Source: M0103 sp040386155 (lineage in GTDB: Bacteria > Bacteroidota > Bacteroidia > Flavobacteriales_D > Crocinitomicaceae). Taken from it: 64,000 nucleotides of DNA. The stretch covers positions 124,001 through 188,000 of the forward strand of contig JAZKFZ010000002.1 of the NCBI GenBank assembly GCA_040386155.1, read 5' to 3'. Each line of letters begins with the position of its first letter. The first letter of the stretch is position 1. The notes beneath the pieces are model-generated. The model made no database searches. It saw nothing but the letters and a program-made list of their open reading frames with translations, and was not told the DNA's origin. This document shows, in pieces, positions 50,782 to 60,143 of this stretch. The translations under genes were made by a program, and so were the position numbers.

Positions 50782-53655
50782 ATGAATAAAAATATGACCT
50801 ACATTAAATTTTTTCTAGGGAAGATATCCGTCATTCTATTGGTGATGGTTACTCCTATTGTAACAAATGCACAAACTACAGAAACATTTAACTCTGGAAC
50901 TTCTTGGACTGTACCTTGTGGTGTTACCTCGGTAACCATTACAGTTTGGGGCGGCGGCGGCGGCGGCGGAGGATCTTCAACTAATAATCTAGGTGGAAAT
51001 GGAGGAGGAGGAGGGGCCTCAGTAACAAATACATTTACAGTTTCTCCCGGGAATGTAATAAATTATACAATTGGTGCTGCGGGTGCTGCGGGAGGTGCTG
51101 CTGCTGGCACTGGTGGTAATGGCGGTCAGACTTCTGTAACTGCTGTTGTGCCCGTTATTTCAATGTCTGCAGCTGGTGGAACTGGAGGGTTGGGAAATGG
51201 AGTAATTATTGTTCCTCCAGTGAGTTCTACTGCAGGAGCAAATGGTATTTCAGCAGGTGGAACTATAACTAATGGTACCAATGGTACTCGAGGTGGTGTG
51301 TCTGGTGGTACAGGAGGAGGTGCTGGGAATGGCGGTGGAAACGTTGCGGGTAGCACAAGTGCTGCAGGGCTACCAGGTTCAGCTCCTGGAGGTGGTGGAA
51401 GTGGAGGAGAAGATGCAGGTGGAGGAAGTGGTGATAGAGCTGGTGGTGCTGGTGGAGTTGGTCAAATCAGATTTACTTACACCTCTACGATCACAGCTCC
51501 TAATGCAGGCCCTAATCAAACTGCTTGTGGAACTTTAACTATGGCGGGAAATACTCCTGATGTTGGTTGGACAGGTACATGGTCGGTTGTTGCTGGAACA
51601 GCAACAATTACATCCATAAACTCACCTACCTCAACAGTAACGGGAATTCCAGCTGGTACCTGTGCTACGCTACGATGGACTTTTTCACAAGTAGGTTGTG
51701 TCTCTTTAACAGACGATGTTATTCTTTGTGCACCAAATGTGTGTAATGATGAACCTTGTATTCCTACACCTTTAACCGTTGTTAGTGGACTTAGTTGTAC
51801 ACCCACTGTTTCAATGACGAGTGTGGGTGCTACTGCTTCTACAGGGATGCCTGAGCCTCCTTGTGGTAGTTTTACACCGCAAGATGTATGGTATTCGGTA
51901 GTAGTGCCTGCAAATGGAACGGTTTCAATTAGTGGAATTGCAGGTACTATGAGTCCAGTTGTTAGTATTTATGATGGTTCTTGCTCAGCATTAGCGTCTA
52001 ATGGCTGTGTCAATTTAACACACGCTTCGCAAGCTTTTCCCTTAACATATACTGGCACACCTGGTAGCACAATTTTAATAAGAGTGAATGGTAATAGTCT
52101 TACAGGTGGCGCTACAGGTACCTTTGGAATTTGTGCTTTTTCTAATACTAATACTGCTTCACAGGTCTTGCCAGGAGTTACTACAACTGTAACATGTGGA
52201 AGTTCCTTAAATTTTTATGATCCAGGAGGCCCAGGAGGTACAGCAGTAACAGCAACCATGCCTGCACCCGCTGGAAATTACACTAATAATACATCTACAA
52301 TATACACTATTTGCCCAAGCGATCCTTTGCAATACGTTAGTGTAAATTTTTCCTCCTTTTTGTTGGAAACTGGTTTTGATAAATTATTTGTTTTGTCTGG
52401 TAATACAGTAATTGCGCAATGGACTGGTACCGAAGGGTTAGGTGATATTGTAACCTCACAGAATCCAGGAGAATGTCTAACATTTTCATTTCAAGCGGAT
52501 TACATTGTTACAGCTAGTGGCTGGGAAGCGTTAGTTACATGTACAACAACGCCTGTAGCACCTCAGATAACCAATGCTAGTTCAGTTTCAAACTGTAATG
52601 GAAATGGTGGTGTTTGGGTGTGTGCAGATGGAATTTATAACACAGCAGCTGGAAGTGGTGCAGGCGTTCAAGATGTGAATGAAGCTTCTGGTGGGTGTTG
52701 GGGTGCGGCCGGAGAGGTTGCCACAAGTTGGTTCTACTTTACGATTGCTACTTCTGGAGTTTTTGCGTTTGAATTCGTGCCAAGCAATAATGGTCATAAT
52801 ATTAATTTTGCATTATATGGACCTTCTTTAGATACTATTCCACCTTGTCCATTGTCATCTGGAGATGCTCCAATTCGTTGTAGCTTTGCTGGAGCTGGAG
52901 GAATTAACACGGGATTAGCTAGCGGTCAAACAGATTTATATGATGAAGGGAATGGCAATGGTATGGCTGCTCCTGTGAATGTTATTGCTGGGCAGACGTA
53001 TGCGCTGGTAGTAGACGTTTATCAAAATGGCCAGCCTCCAACTGAAACTCAAATCGATTTTACTGGAGCCGCTTCTTTGGATTGTTCAGTGACTTTGCCG
53101 ATTACCTTGGGTGATTTTTCCGGCATTAATCAGGATAGAACGAATTTGTTGAATTGGATTGTTTATAGTCAAATTAACAATGATTATTTTACAATTTACA
53201 GAAGTTATGATGCGAAAAAATGGGATAAAGTTGGCGAAGCAGATGGCGCTGGAACAGTTCAAGAAGCTATGTATTACTCACTTGTTGATGAGAATCCATT
53301 TTTCCCGATTTCCTATTATCGATTGAAACAAACTGACTTTGATGGGAATTTTAGTTACTCAGATGTTATTTCAGTAACTAATTTTAAACCGTGTGAGGGT
53401 GATATTGTAGGGAATTTTGTCCCAAATCCAACGAATGATTTCACAAATGCTGTATATCAAGGACACAAAGATACCCCACTAAATGTCAGTGTTATTGATA
53501 ATACAGGTAAAGTGATTGGTACAAAAAAATATGCAAAACCATTTAAAGGAATGTCTATTGCTATAAGTACTGCTGTTTTGGCAAATGGAATTTATCAAGT
53601 TGTTTTCACGCAAGATGATAAAATTCAAACACAGAAACTTTCAGTGCTACATTAA
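50782..53655 (+). CDS. T9SS-exported glycine-rich multidomain surface protein
   Basis: A 957-residue protein from the ATG at 50782; the TTG three codons earlier is rejected. Signal peptide ends near NAQ (about 31). Then a glycine-rich domain (about 35-235) opening with WTVPCGVTSVTITVWGGGG, the form of the Gly_rich_2 family. An Ig/PKD-like domain (about 240-320), CUB-like and pre-peptidase-like repeats with paired Cys, a FN3-like linker (VNDYFTIYRSYD region) and a type A sorting domain complete it. The sorting domain has FVPNPTNDF, then VIDNTGKVI, then LANGIYQVV. Likely an adhesin or surface-layer component. The glycine tract includes five GGC codons in a row. Confidence 0.85.
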   Translation: MNKNMTYIKFFLGKISVILLVMVTPIVTNAQTTETFNSGTSWTVPCGVTSVTITVWGGGGGGGGSSTNNLGGNGGGGGASVTNTFTVSPGNVINYTIGAAGAAGGAAAGTGGNGGQTSVTAVVPVISMSAAGGTGGLGNGVIIVPPVSSTAGANGISAGGTITNGTNGTRGGVSGGTGGGAGNGGGNVAGSTSAAGLPGSAPGGGGSGGEDAGGGSGDRAGGAGGVGQIRFTYTSTITAPNAGPNQTACGTLTMAGNTPDVGWTGTWSVVAGTATITSINSPTSTVTGIPAGTCATLRWTFSQVGCVSLTDDVILCAPNVCNDEPCIPTPLTVVSGLSCTPTVSMTSVGATASTGMPEPPCGSFTPQDVWYSVVVPANGTVSISGIAGTMSPVVSIYDGSCSALASNGCVNLTHASQAFPLTYTGTPGSTILIRVNGNSLTGGATGTFGICAFSNTNTASQVLPGVTTTVTCGSSLNFYDPGGPGGTAVTATMPAPAGNYTNNTSTIYTICPSDPLQYVSVNFSSFLLETGFDKLFVLSGNTVIAQWTGTEGLGDIVTSQNPGECLTFSFQADYIVTASGWEALVTCTTTPVAPQITNASSVSNCNGNGGVWVCADGIYNTAAGSGAGVQDVNEASGGCWGAAGEVATSWFYFTIATSGVFAFEFVPSNNGHNINFALYGPSLDTIPPCPLSSGDAPIRCSFAGAGGINTGLASGQTDLYDEGNGNGMAAPVNVIAGQTYALVVDVYQNGQPPTETQIDFTGAASLDCSVTLPITLGDFSGINQDRTNLLNWIVYSQINNDYFTIYRSYDAKKWDKVGEADGAGTVQEAMYYSLVDENPFFPISYYRLKQTDFDGNFSYSDVISVTNFKPCEGDIVGNFVPNPTNDFTNAVYQGHKDTPLNVSVIDNTGKVIGTKKYAKPFKGMSIAISTAVLANGIYQVVFTQDDKIQTQKLSVLH

Positions 53656-53681
53656 CTAGCGCAAAAGAAATATAGATCAAG

Positions 53682-53709
53682 AAAGGAGTTGTGCTACAAC
53701 TCCTTTTTT
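53682..53709 (+). terminator. Rho-independent terminator of the glycine-rich protein gene
   Basis: AAAGGAGTTGT (53682-53692), loop GCT, ACAACTCCTTT (53696-53706): an 11-bp perfect stem leading into six T. Confidence 0.94.
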
Positions 53710-53743
53710 ATTTTACTTACGTGTAAAAAGAGTAACTACTTTA

Positions 53744-53850
53744 TCAAAAGGTCACAAAATCTGCCATTTTAGCAATTGCTCTAGTACGGTGACTCATTTG
53801 ATTCTTTTCGTCCCTATCTTCTTTGTTGATGAGGATTTTTGCGATAGTGA
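53744..53850 (-). pseudogene. Deleted copy of the rdgB 3' region
   Basis: 53764-53810 matches the C-terminal coding end of intact rdgB (55253-55299) at 45 of 47 bases. 53814-53834 is identical over 21 bases to rdgB 55474-55494. The 174 bases between these blocks in the intact gene are replaced by 3, an in-frame loss of 57 codons. Translated on the minus strand it reads LINKEDRDEKNQMSHR, then TRAIAKMADF, and ends in TGA. No start or N-terminal half is visible. It occupies the middle of the 300-bp gap after the glycine-rich gene; the rest of that gap holds the terminator and AT-rich DNA. Confidence 0.85.
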
Positions 53851-53986
53851 AATCTAGAGTTAGGAAATAATTGTTTTTACTTTTTTAATAATTGTGCCAT
53901 AAATATTTTTAAAAGCTCAATAATTTCTGTCATCTTCATGCGAATCAATTGGTTTTATGTTTAAGTTTATCCTCAAATATTACTTT

Positions 53987-55054
53987 ATGAAACGACTTTT
54001 ATTATTACCTATAGTTTATTGTTTTTGTCTAAATGCTACTTCACAATCTTTCAGCGGCCCAGAAAGTGTTGAATTTGATGCAGCGAATAATCGTTATTTG
54101 GTTTCAAATAGAGGTGCAGTTAAAAGTATTCAGTCCGTTATCCCAGGTCAAACGCCTACTTTATTTACTTCCAATGTTACAGGTCCTGCTGGATTGGAAA
54201 TTCTTGGAAACAAGCTTTGGGTATGTGATGGAGGGAAAATAAAAAGTTTTGATTTAACCACTGGTTTATTGGTAAATGACATTAATGTAGGAGCTACCTT
54301 CTTAAATGGTGTAACAAGTGATGGCTCTCAATTCTTATTCGTTTCCGATTTCAGTGCAAAGAAAATATATCGGATTAACACTGTAACTGAAGCATTTAAT
54401 GTAATGGTGGCGAATACAGTTTCTAGTCCGAATGGGATGTGGTATGATGGTGCTAATAATCGTTTGCTCTTTGTGAATTGGGGTGGATCAGCTGCAATAA
54501 AGGCTGTTAGTCTAGCTGATTCGACATTGTCTACAGTTACTTCGACAACTTTAGGAAATTGTGATGGCATTGGTCGCGATGCAGCTGGCAACTATTTTGT
54601 CTCTGCCTGGAGTCAGCAATCCATTTATAAATTTGATAATGCATTTGGATCTCCACAAGCAGTTGTTACAAGCTTGTCTAATCCTGCTGACATTTATTAC
54701 AATACATTGAATGATACACTTGCGGTTCCTAATTCACAGAATAATACGGTTACGTTTCATTTTATGGGTTCAAGTGTTGGGACTTCGACAATTGAACCGA
54801 CATTGATACAACACATTTACCCAAATCCTATTCAAACAGATCAGGTATTGACGATTCAATTGACGAATTCCGGTCATGTTTCACTTAAAATATATAGTCT
54901 TGAAGGAAGATTATTATCACATCCATTGAATGAATTTAAGGAAAAAGGAGACATTTTTATAGATTTAATGAAATTAAATTTGACTCGAGCTCAATATATT
55001 TATGTGCTTGAGAAAGAGGGTGCTGTTATTGAAGGAAAGCTAATAGTGAATTGA
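53987..55054 (+). CDS. T9SS-exported beta-propeller (SMP-30/NHL-like) protein
   Basis: A 355-residue protein from the ATG at 53987, chosen because it begins the signal peptide KRLLLLPIVYCFCLNATSQ; another ATG lies at 53957. Residues ~25-270 form propeller-like repeats (AANNRYLVSNRGAV, GNKLWVCDGGKI, GSQFLFVSDFSAKKIYRI, GNYFVSAWSQQSIYKF) typical of SMP-30/NHL/gluconolactonase-type proteins. A C-terminal type A sorting domain (IYPNPIQTDQV, then LKIYSLEGRLL) marks it as PorU cargo. No catalytic residues can be assigned. Confidence 0.82.
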   Translation: MKRLLLLPIVYCFCLNATSQSFSGPESVEFDAANNRYLVSNRGAVKSIQSVIPGQTPTLFTSNVTGPAGLEILGNKLWVCDGGKIKSFDLTTGLLVNDINVGATFLNGVTSDGSQFLFVSDFSAKKIYRINTVTEAFNVMVANTVSSPNGMWYDGANNRLLFVNWGGSAAIKAVSLADSTLSTVTSTTLGNCDGIGRDAAGNYFVSAWSQQSIYKFDNAFGSPQAVVTSLSNPADIYYNTLNDTLAVPNSQNNTVTFHFMGSSVGTSTIEPTLIQHIYPNPIQTDQVLTIQLTNSGHVSLKIYSLEGRLLSHPLNEFKEKGDIFIDLMKLNLTRAQYIYVLEKEGAVIEGKLIVN

Positions 55055-55232
55055 TTATTAGGCAAATTGGGCTTTGGTTATTATTCCCACTGCGTTTAAT
55101 TTCGCTGTGGTACGAAGAAAGGAATATGTAGTTGCAGGCTAAAAAAGCTGAGAACTAAATTTCTTTTTAGAATGTTAAATCTGGGTGAATATTTTCTCTC
55201 GTAGATTTAGCAGGTTTACTCAATAAGTTGAT

Positions 55233-55811
55233 TCACTCCCTTAAAAACGCCACCATTTTAGCAAATGCTCTAGCACGGTGACTCATTTGATTCTTTTCGT
55301 TCATGTTTAGTTCTGCAAATGTCTTGCTATGGTTTTCTGGAACGAAAATAGGGTCGTAGCCAAAGCCGTTAGTTCCTTTTTGGTCATCAATGATAGCTCC
55401 TTCTACGAAACCAGTGAATTGATGTATTTCACCGTCAATGATGAGGGAAATGCAAGTAGCGAAGCGAGCTTTTCTATCTTCTTTGTTGATGAGGTTTTTT
55501 AGCAATAAGTTGATGTTGTCTTGATCATTTTTTTGCGGACCGGCATAGCGTGCTGAGAACACACCTGGAGCGCCCTCAAGTACATCGACTTCCAAGCCTG
55601 AGTCGTCGGCAAAACAATTTTTTCCGTAAGTGTCGAAAATGAATTGTGCCTTTATCAAAGAATTTTCAGACAAGGTACTTCCCGTTTCCTTAATGTCTTC
55701 GTGGAAACCAATATCGTCAAGAGATTTCACAACAATTCCTTCCGGCATTAGTGATTGGATTTCTTTTACCTTGTTTTGGTTGTGCGTTGCAAAAATGAGT
55801 TCTATTGCCAT
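55233..55811 (-). CDS. rdgB: XTP/dITP diphosphatase (RdgB/HAM1 family)
   Basis: A 192-residue nucleotide-sanitising pyrophosphatase that removes deaminated purine nucleotides. N-terminal FATHNQNKVKEI, FADDSGLEVDVL with the metal-binding acidic pair, GAPGVFSARYAG and GTNGFGYDPIF are all present, as is the C-terminal SHRARA. Five base pairs separate it from the upstream glycosyltransferase, so it is the last gene of that run. A deleted partial copy of its 3' end lies 1.4 kb away. Confidence 0.95.
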   Translation of the reverse strand: MAIELIFATHNQNKVKEIQSLMPEGIVVKSLDDIGFHEDIKETGSTLSENSLIKAQFIFDTYGKNCFADDSGLEVDVLEGAPGVFSARYAGPQKNDQDNINLLLKNLINKEDRKARFATCISLIIDGEIHQFTGFVEGAIIDDQKGTNGFGYDPIFVPENHSKTFAELNMNEKNQMSHRARAFAKMVAFLRE

Positions 55812-55816
55812 TATAT

Positions 55817-56884
55817 TTATTGAAAAAGTGATAAGTATTTTGCTTTATTGGCATTTACAGAATATTGATTTTCAACTGTTTGCTTGCCTTTTGTCCCCAT
55901 TTTACTGCGAAGTTCGGGGTTTGTTAGCAGTGCTCTCAATTTTTCTTCCCAATCTTCTGAAGTTTCTGCTAGAAATCCATTTTCACCATCTAGCACAATC
56001 GATTTGTTGACACCCACCGGAGACAAAATGGTTGCCATGCCAAGTGCTAAATATTGTAGCCCTTTGAAACCGCATTTTCCTTCCGACCAAATGTCGTTTT
56101 TTAATGGCATCAGTCCAATTTCAACTTTGGATAGATCTTCAATCTCAGTTTCTAATTTCCATTTCACAAAACGAAGTGATTTAAGTTCAAATTGTGGAGC
56201 ATGATTGCTAATGACCAAAAACTCAAATTCAAATTCTTTTTCCAGTTTTTGAAGGATAGGAATTAGATCGTTCAGATAGTGTAAAGTTGTATGCGTACCT
56301 GTCCAGCCAATAGTTACTGGTAAATGCTTATGATCAACAGTGAGATTATGGTGATTGACTGTATCAATCGTGGTTGGAATAATCACCACATTTTTATTAT
56401 ATTTCTTAGCAAAATCAGCCAAAAACTGATTTCCTGCGCTAATTTGATGTGCCCATTTCATGCAATATTTAACCTTCCAATAGGCTTTCATGAAATGAAA
56501 TTTTTTATTGGCTTCGCTATAGTTGGGTAACCAAATGGCATCGTCAAAGTCATAAATGTATTTTCGGCGGAGTAATTTTGCCAAGATCCACTCGAAAATT
56601 GGCGGACCTACATGTGCCATTTCACGATGGATAAAAATGTAATCTGCTTTTCGAATTTTAAAAAGTAAGGTAAATCGCTTGAAAAAACTTTTGATCAATC
56701 CACCAGCTTTTTTTGCGAAATTTCCTTGAGTATAAAGTGTTTTCCAAGTTTTTAAATCGTAAAAAGGATGTTCTTCGATAACAAAACCTTCTTCTTCCAA
56801 AAATTGGAAATATTGCTCGAAGCGAAAGCGCTGCGATGGTGCTTCTTTGAAAGGGTAGGGTGCTATGAAAAAGATCGTTTTCAA
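55817..56884 (-). CDS. Glycosyltransferase (GT4-like)
   Basis: A 355-residue GT-B-type glycosyltransferase. N-terminal IAPYPFKEAPSQRFRFEQY and DYIFIHREMAHVGPP, then VTIGWTGTHTTLHYL, and a C-terminal KCGFKGLQYLALGMATILSP, VGVNKSIVLDGENGFLAE, the sugar-nucleotide-binding EX7E-like part of GT4. It adds a sugar to a lipid- or glycan-linked acceptor; donor unknown. The start codon is a TTG that overlaps the stop of the upstream glycosyltransferase as TTGA; the next Met is at an implausible position deep in the domain. Confidence 0.86.
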   Translation of the reverse strand: MKTIFFIAPYPFKEAPSQRFRFEQYFQFLEEEGFVIEEHPFYDLKTWKTLYTQGNFAKKAGGLIKSFFKRFTLLFKIRKADYIFIHREMAHVGPPIFEWILAKLLRRKYIYDFDDAIWLPNYSEANKKFHFMKAYWKVKYCMKWAHQISAGNQFLADFAKKYNKNVVIIPTTIDTVNHHNLTVDHKHLPVTIGWTGTHTTLHYLNDLIPILQKLEKEFEFEFLVISNHAPQFELKSLRFVKWKLETEIEDLSKVEIGLMPLKNDIWSEGKCGFKGLQYLALGMATILSPVGVNKSIVLDGENGFLAETSEDWEEKLRALLTNPELRSKMGTKGKQTVENQYSVNANKAKYLSLFQ

Positions 56885-58089
56885 TGAATAATTTTCTTGT
56901 AAATCGACAAATAGCGTTCAATTCCAGTTACTAAACCAAAATATTCTTTCGCACCTTTCATTGATTCGTTCTTGTCGAAGATTTTCTCCAATTTTTCGAG
57001 GCAATCAAAACTCTCGTTATCATAGTGGTCGATCACAATTCCTGCTTTATACTTGTTTACAATTGCATCCGTATCACCAACTCCTGCATTGCAGACAATT
57101 GGAACTCCCATTGCCATGATTTCACCTTGTTTGGTTGGTGAAGAGGCTTTTTTGGAATAGGAAGGACGAATGAAAAATACTGATAAATCAAATAGTTCAA
57201 TATAACTTGGTACCTCATGGTGTAGGCAGGACGTGACAAAAATGTTCTTTCTTCCAATGCCTTTTTTTCGAGCTTCAGCGTGAATTTTTTCTGGATCTTC
57301 TCCTGTTACAAATAGAAATTTCCATCTGGAATCTTGAGCATCAATAAATTGGAAGAAATCGAGCATTTGTGGAAGCTGATACCATGTACCAATGGAGCCA
57401 ACGTATCCCAATATTTTGTCATCAGGTGCAAATCCAAGTCCAATTCTTAGTGCGACTTCGGCTGTAGGATGAGGTGCAAAGAGTTCAGTATCTACGCAGC
57501 AAGGAATTACTGTTATTGCTGCTTTCTCTTTTGGTTCATTCCACGATTCAATTTCTGCTTTTGCATTTTCGGTGAGAGAAACAATATGGTCTGCATCACT
57601 CAAAAACTCTTTTTCTTTTCGCTTGAAAAAATTATAAGTTCTTTTGTACAAAGGATTTTTTAAGTTCCACAGTTTTCCATCTACTCTTTCATCTGCCCAA
57701 AATCCACGCATATCAAAGATAAATTTTGTGTGGAATTTCTCTTTCATTTCCTGGCCAATAAGGGCAGAAATATAACTTCGACAGTGAGTCACTTCAAAAT
57801 TATGCTTACGTTGAAGATCAAAGGCTTTTTTTCTGAGTTTGCTTAAGTTCAAACGATAAGAGAACCCAGGAATTTTACTTGAAAAACTTAAGGGATGCCA
57901 TATCACACCATTTTCATCACATTTCTGCTGGATTGTTGTACGAAATTTACTTAAGCGATCAGGCTTTTCTAAGCTAATAATGTGAAATTGAAATCCATGC
58001 TTTGTTAATCCAAATAAATAGGGCAAAACTTGTGATTGACCCAAAGGATCCGTCATTCCATCATACGATATATAAAGTACTGGTATCAT
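56881..58089 (-). CDS. Glycosyltransferase family 4 protein
   Basis: A 402-residue GT4 enzyme from the ATG at 58089 (MIPVLYISYDGMTDPLGQSQ); a TTG four codons up is rejected. GYVGSIGTWYQLPQML is the nucleotide-sugar loop and the region SPTKQGEIMAMGVPIVCNAG contains the EX7E-type signature. It makes one glycosidic bond in a surface glycan (inference). Translationally coupled to the next glycosyltransferase. Confidence 0.88.
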   Translation of the reverse strand: MIPVLYISYDGMTDPLGQSQVLPYLFGLTKHGFQFHIISLEKPDRLSKFRTTIQQKCDENGVIWHPLSFSSKIPGFSYRLNLSKLRKKAFDLQRKHNFEVTHCRSYISALIGQEMKEKFHTKFIFDMRGFWADERVDGKLWNLKNPLYKRTYNFFKRKEKEFLSDADHIVSLTENAKAEIESWNEPKEKAAITVIPCCVDTELFAPHPTAEVALRIGLGFAPDDKILGYVGSIGTWYQLPQMLDFFQFIDAQDSRWKFLFVTGEDPEKIHAEARKKGIGRKNIFVTSCLHHEVPSYIELFDLSVFFIRPSYSKKASSPTKQGEIMAMGVPIVCNAGVGDTDAIVNKYKAGIVIDHYDNESFDCLEKLEKIFDKNESMKGAKEYFGLVTGIERYLSIYKKIIH

Positions 58090-58113
58090 TTTAATTAACA
58101 ATTATCAATGAAT

Positions 58114-58156
58114 CAATTAACAATGCGAAAATCCCATCATTGTTCATTGTTAATTG
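58114..58156. repeat. Perfect 12-bp inverted repeat between asnB and the glycosyltransferase
   Basis: CAATTAACAATG (58114-58125) and CATTGTTAATTG (58145-58156) with a 19-nt loop. No T run follows on either strand. The region shows several further copies of the ATTGTTAA word. Confidence 0.7.
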
Positions 58157-58164
58157 TACATTTT

Positions 58165-60072
58165 TCATTTTTTCATCCATTTTTCAAACCACATTTCGAA
58201 CATCAAAATGCACCAAATTTTTACGTCCAATTCTTTTTTACCGCTCAGAAATTTAGTTTTCAAATCAGATACAAAGTCCCAATTTAAAATTCCTTCATGT
58301 TGAATGCGTTCTTCTGAAAGATATTCCTCTACCAAAGGTCGCAATTCTTTGCTCATCCACTCAGCAATAGGAATGGCAAACCCCATTTTAGGACGATCTA
58401 ACATTGTTTTTGGCACATATTGATGCACAATTTCCTTCAAAATATACTTCTTAATTCCATTATGGTACTTGTAACTATCTGGCAGTTGCGCAGCAAATTC
58501 AATTATTCGTTGATCCATAAATGGTTCTCGTCCCTCTAAACTTGCCGACATGGTAGCACGATCTACTTTCTGCAAGATGTCATCAAGCATATAGGTCGTG
58601 TAATCGATGGATTGCATATAAGCCAAAGGAGAATAAAATTCCTTTTTTAATTCTTTTGATTCGTAGGATGTTATTGGAAGCTGAAAATTCGTTTTCATGA
58701 GCTTCTTTAAATCGTTTTCTGGAAATTGAAAGGTAAGACTTTGCATCATCATTTCTGGTGATGGGTCACGTAAAAGTCCCTTCAATTTTTCATATCGATT
58801 GTGAAAATTATATTTGTTTTTGAGGACTGGAATCTTATTTGCAGGAACTAAATTCATCATTCCAGCAGCTGTTTTGCGCAGTGGAGAAGGAATTTTATTG
58901 AGTTTGTTTCCAAAACGCATCAAGTAATCATAGCGATTGTATCCCGCAAAAACTTCATCTCCACCATCAGCACTCAAGGCTACAGTAACGTGCTTTCGTG
59001 CCATTAAACTTACAAGTGTTGTTGGAATTGCACTACTATCTCCGAAAGGCTCGTCATAGTAAAAAGGCAACTTTTCAATTAAGTCCATCGCTTCCTTTTG
59101 CGAGCAATCAATTTCAGTATGATCCGTTCCAATGTGCTGCGCCAATTCTTTAGCAAATGGCGCCTCATTGAGTCCGATATCTGGAACTGAAATCGTATAT
59201 GTTTTTAACTTTTCAGAGCGATCTTTTTGTAAAAGAGCTGCTACAGAAACACTGTCATACCCGCCACTCAAGAAAATTCCTACTGGCACATCAGCAACCA
59301 TTCGATAATTGAAAGCACTGGCTAAAAGTTGTTCTGTCTCTCGTTTCGCTTCATCGAATGAAAGCTCAAGTTTTGGCTTGTTGTATGCATCATAGACCGA
59401 CCAATATTGGAAAGTGGTGCAAGATTTTGTTGCTAGATCGAATTTTAAATAATGTCCTGGCTTTAATTTGAAGCAATCTTCAAAAATACAGTGAGGAGTT
59501 GGCACATTTCCGAATTGCATATAGGCTGCAACGGCACTTAAATTAATTTTTTTCTCAAAATTGGGATGTACATGAAACGCTTTCAATTCAGAAGCAAACA
59601 GCAGTATATCGTTTTTATGATAGATGAACAAGGGTTTCACTCCAGCACGATCTCTCGCCATGAAAATCTCATTTTTTATTGTATCCGTAATCACAAAAGC
59701 AAACATTCCAATGAAATGATCTAGGCATTTTTCTGCCCATTGCTGATAGGCATGCAAGATAACTTCCGTATCTGAATTTGTTAAAAATGTATGTCCGAGT
59801 GCAACAAGTGCTTCCTTTATTTCTTTGTAGTTATAGATTTCGCCGTTGAATGTTATCCAAAAATTTTTGAATTGCATGGGCTGTTTGGCATGATCGCTAA
59901 GATCAATAATGGCTAAGCGTCGCTGACCAAGTCCAACAGTGGCGTTTCCCAAATGTAAAACTTCAGCGCCATGCCCATCTGGCCCACGATGCTGAAACGA
60001 CATTGTCATTTTCTCAAGTAAATCAATACTGGAGGAGTTTTGGTAATCAATAAATCCGGCAATTCCGCACAT
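58165..60072 (-). CDS. asnB: Asparagine synthase (glutamine-hydrolysing) family protein
   Basis: A 635-residue two-domain enzyme. The mature N-terminus MCGIAGF exposes the glutaminase Cys2; the Ntn domain runs to about 210, with RRLAIIDLS and NGEIYNYKE. The synthetase domain follows with the PP-loop SGGYDSVSVAAL (about 268-279). Paralogues of AsnB in glycan clusters amidate carboxyl groups of uronic acids rather than make asparagine. With two adjacent glycosyltransferases either role is possible; the sequence cannot decide. Confidence 0.9.
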   Translation of the reverse strand: MCGIAGFIDYQNSSSIDLLEKMTMSFQHRGPDGHGAEVLHLGNATVGLGQRRLAIIDLSDHAKQPMQFKNFWITFNGEIYNYKEIKEALVALGHTFLTNSDTEVILHAYQQWAEKCLDHFIGMFAFVITDTIKNEIFMARDRAGVKPLFIYHKNDILLFASELKAFHVHPNFEKKINLSAVAAYMQFGNVPTPHCIFEDCFKLKPGHYLKFDLATKSCTTFQYWSVYDAYNKPKLELSFDEAKRETEQLLASAFNYRMVADVPVGIFLSGGYDSVSVAALLQKDRSEKLKTYTISVPDIGLNEAPFAKELAQHIGTDHTEIDCSQKEAMDLIEKLPFYYDEPFGDSSAIPTTLVSLMARKHVTVALSADGGDEVFAGYNRYDYLMRFGNKLNKIPSPLRKTAAGMMNLVPANKIPVLKNKYNFHNRYEKLKGLLRDPSPEMMMQSLTFQFPENDLKKLMKTNFQLPITSYESKELKKEFYSPLAYMQSIDYTTYMLDDILQKVDRATMSASLEGREPFMDQRIIEFAAQLPDSYKYHNGIKKYILKEIVHQYVPKTMLDRPKMGFAIPIAEWMSKELRPLVEEYLSEERIQHEGILNWDFVSDLKTKFLSGKKELDVKIWCILMFEMWFEKWMKK

Positions 60073-60143
60073 TGTGACGAAGTTAAGTATTATGAGCTAA
60101 AGAACGTAATGTGTAGATTAATTCTTCCCTAATTAATTTAGCG

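Noticed and set aside
51126..51538. Open frames on both strands inside the glycine-rich domain
   Set aside because: They arise from biased GGT/GGA codons of the real gene and show low-complexity Val/Leu or Pro-rich sequence.
53656..53956. Insertion sequence in the gap after the glycine-rich gene
   Set aside because: No transposase frame or terminal repeats; the content is a terminator and an rdgB relic.
58090..58101. TTG start of the first glycosyltransferase
   Set aside because: Four extra residues with no family support; the ATG gives the usual N-terminus.
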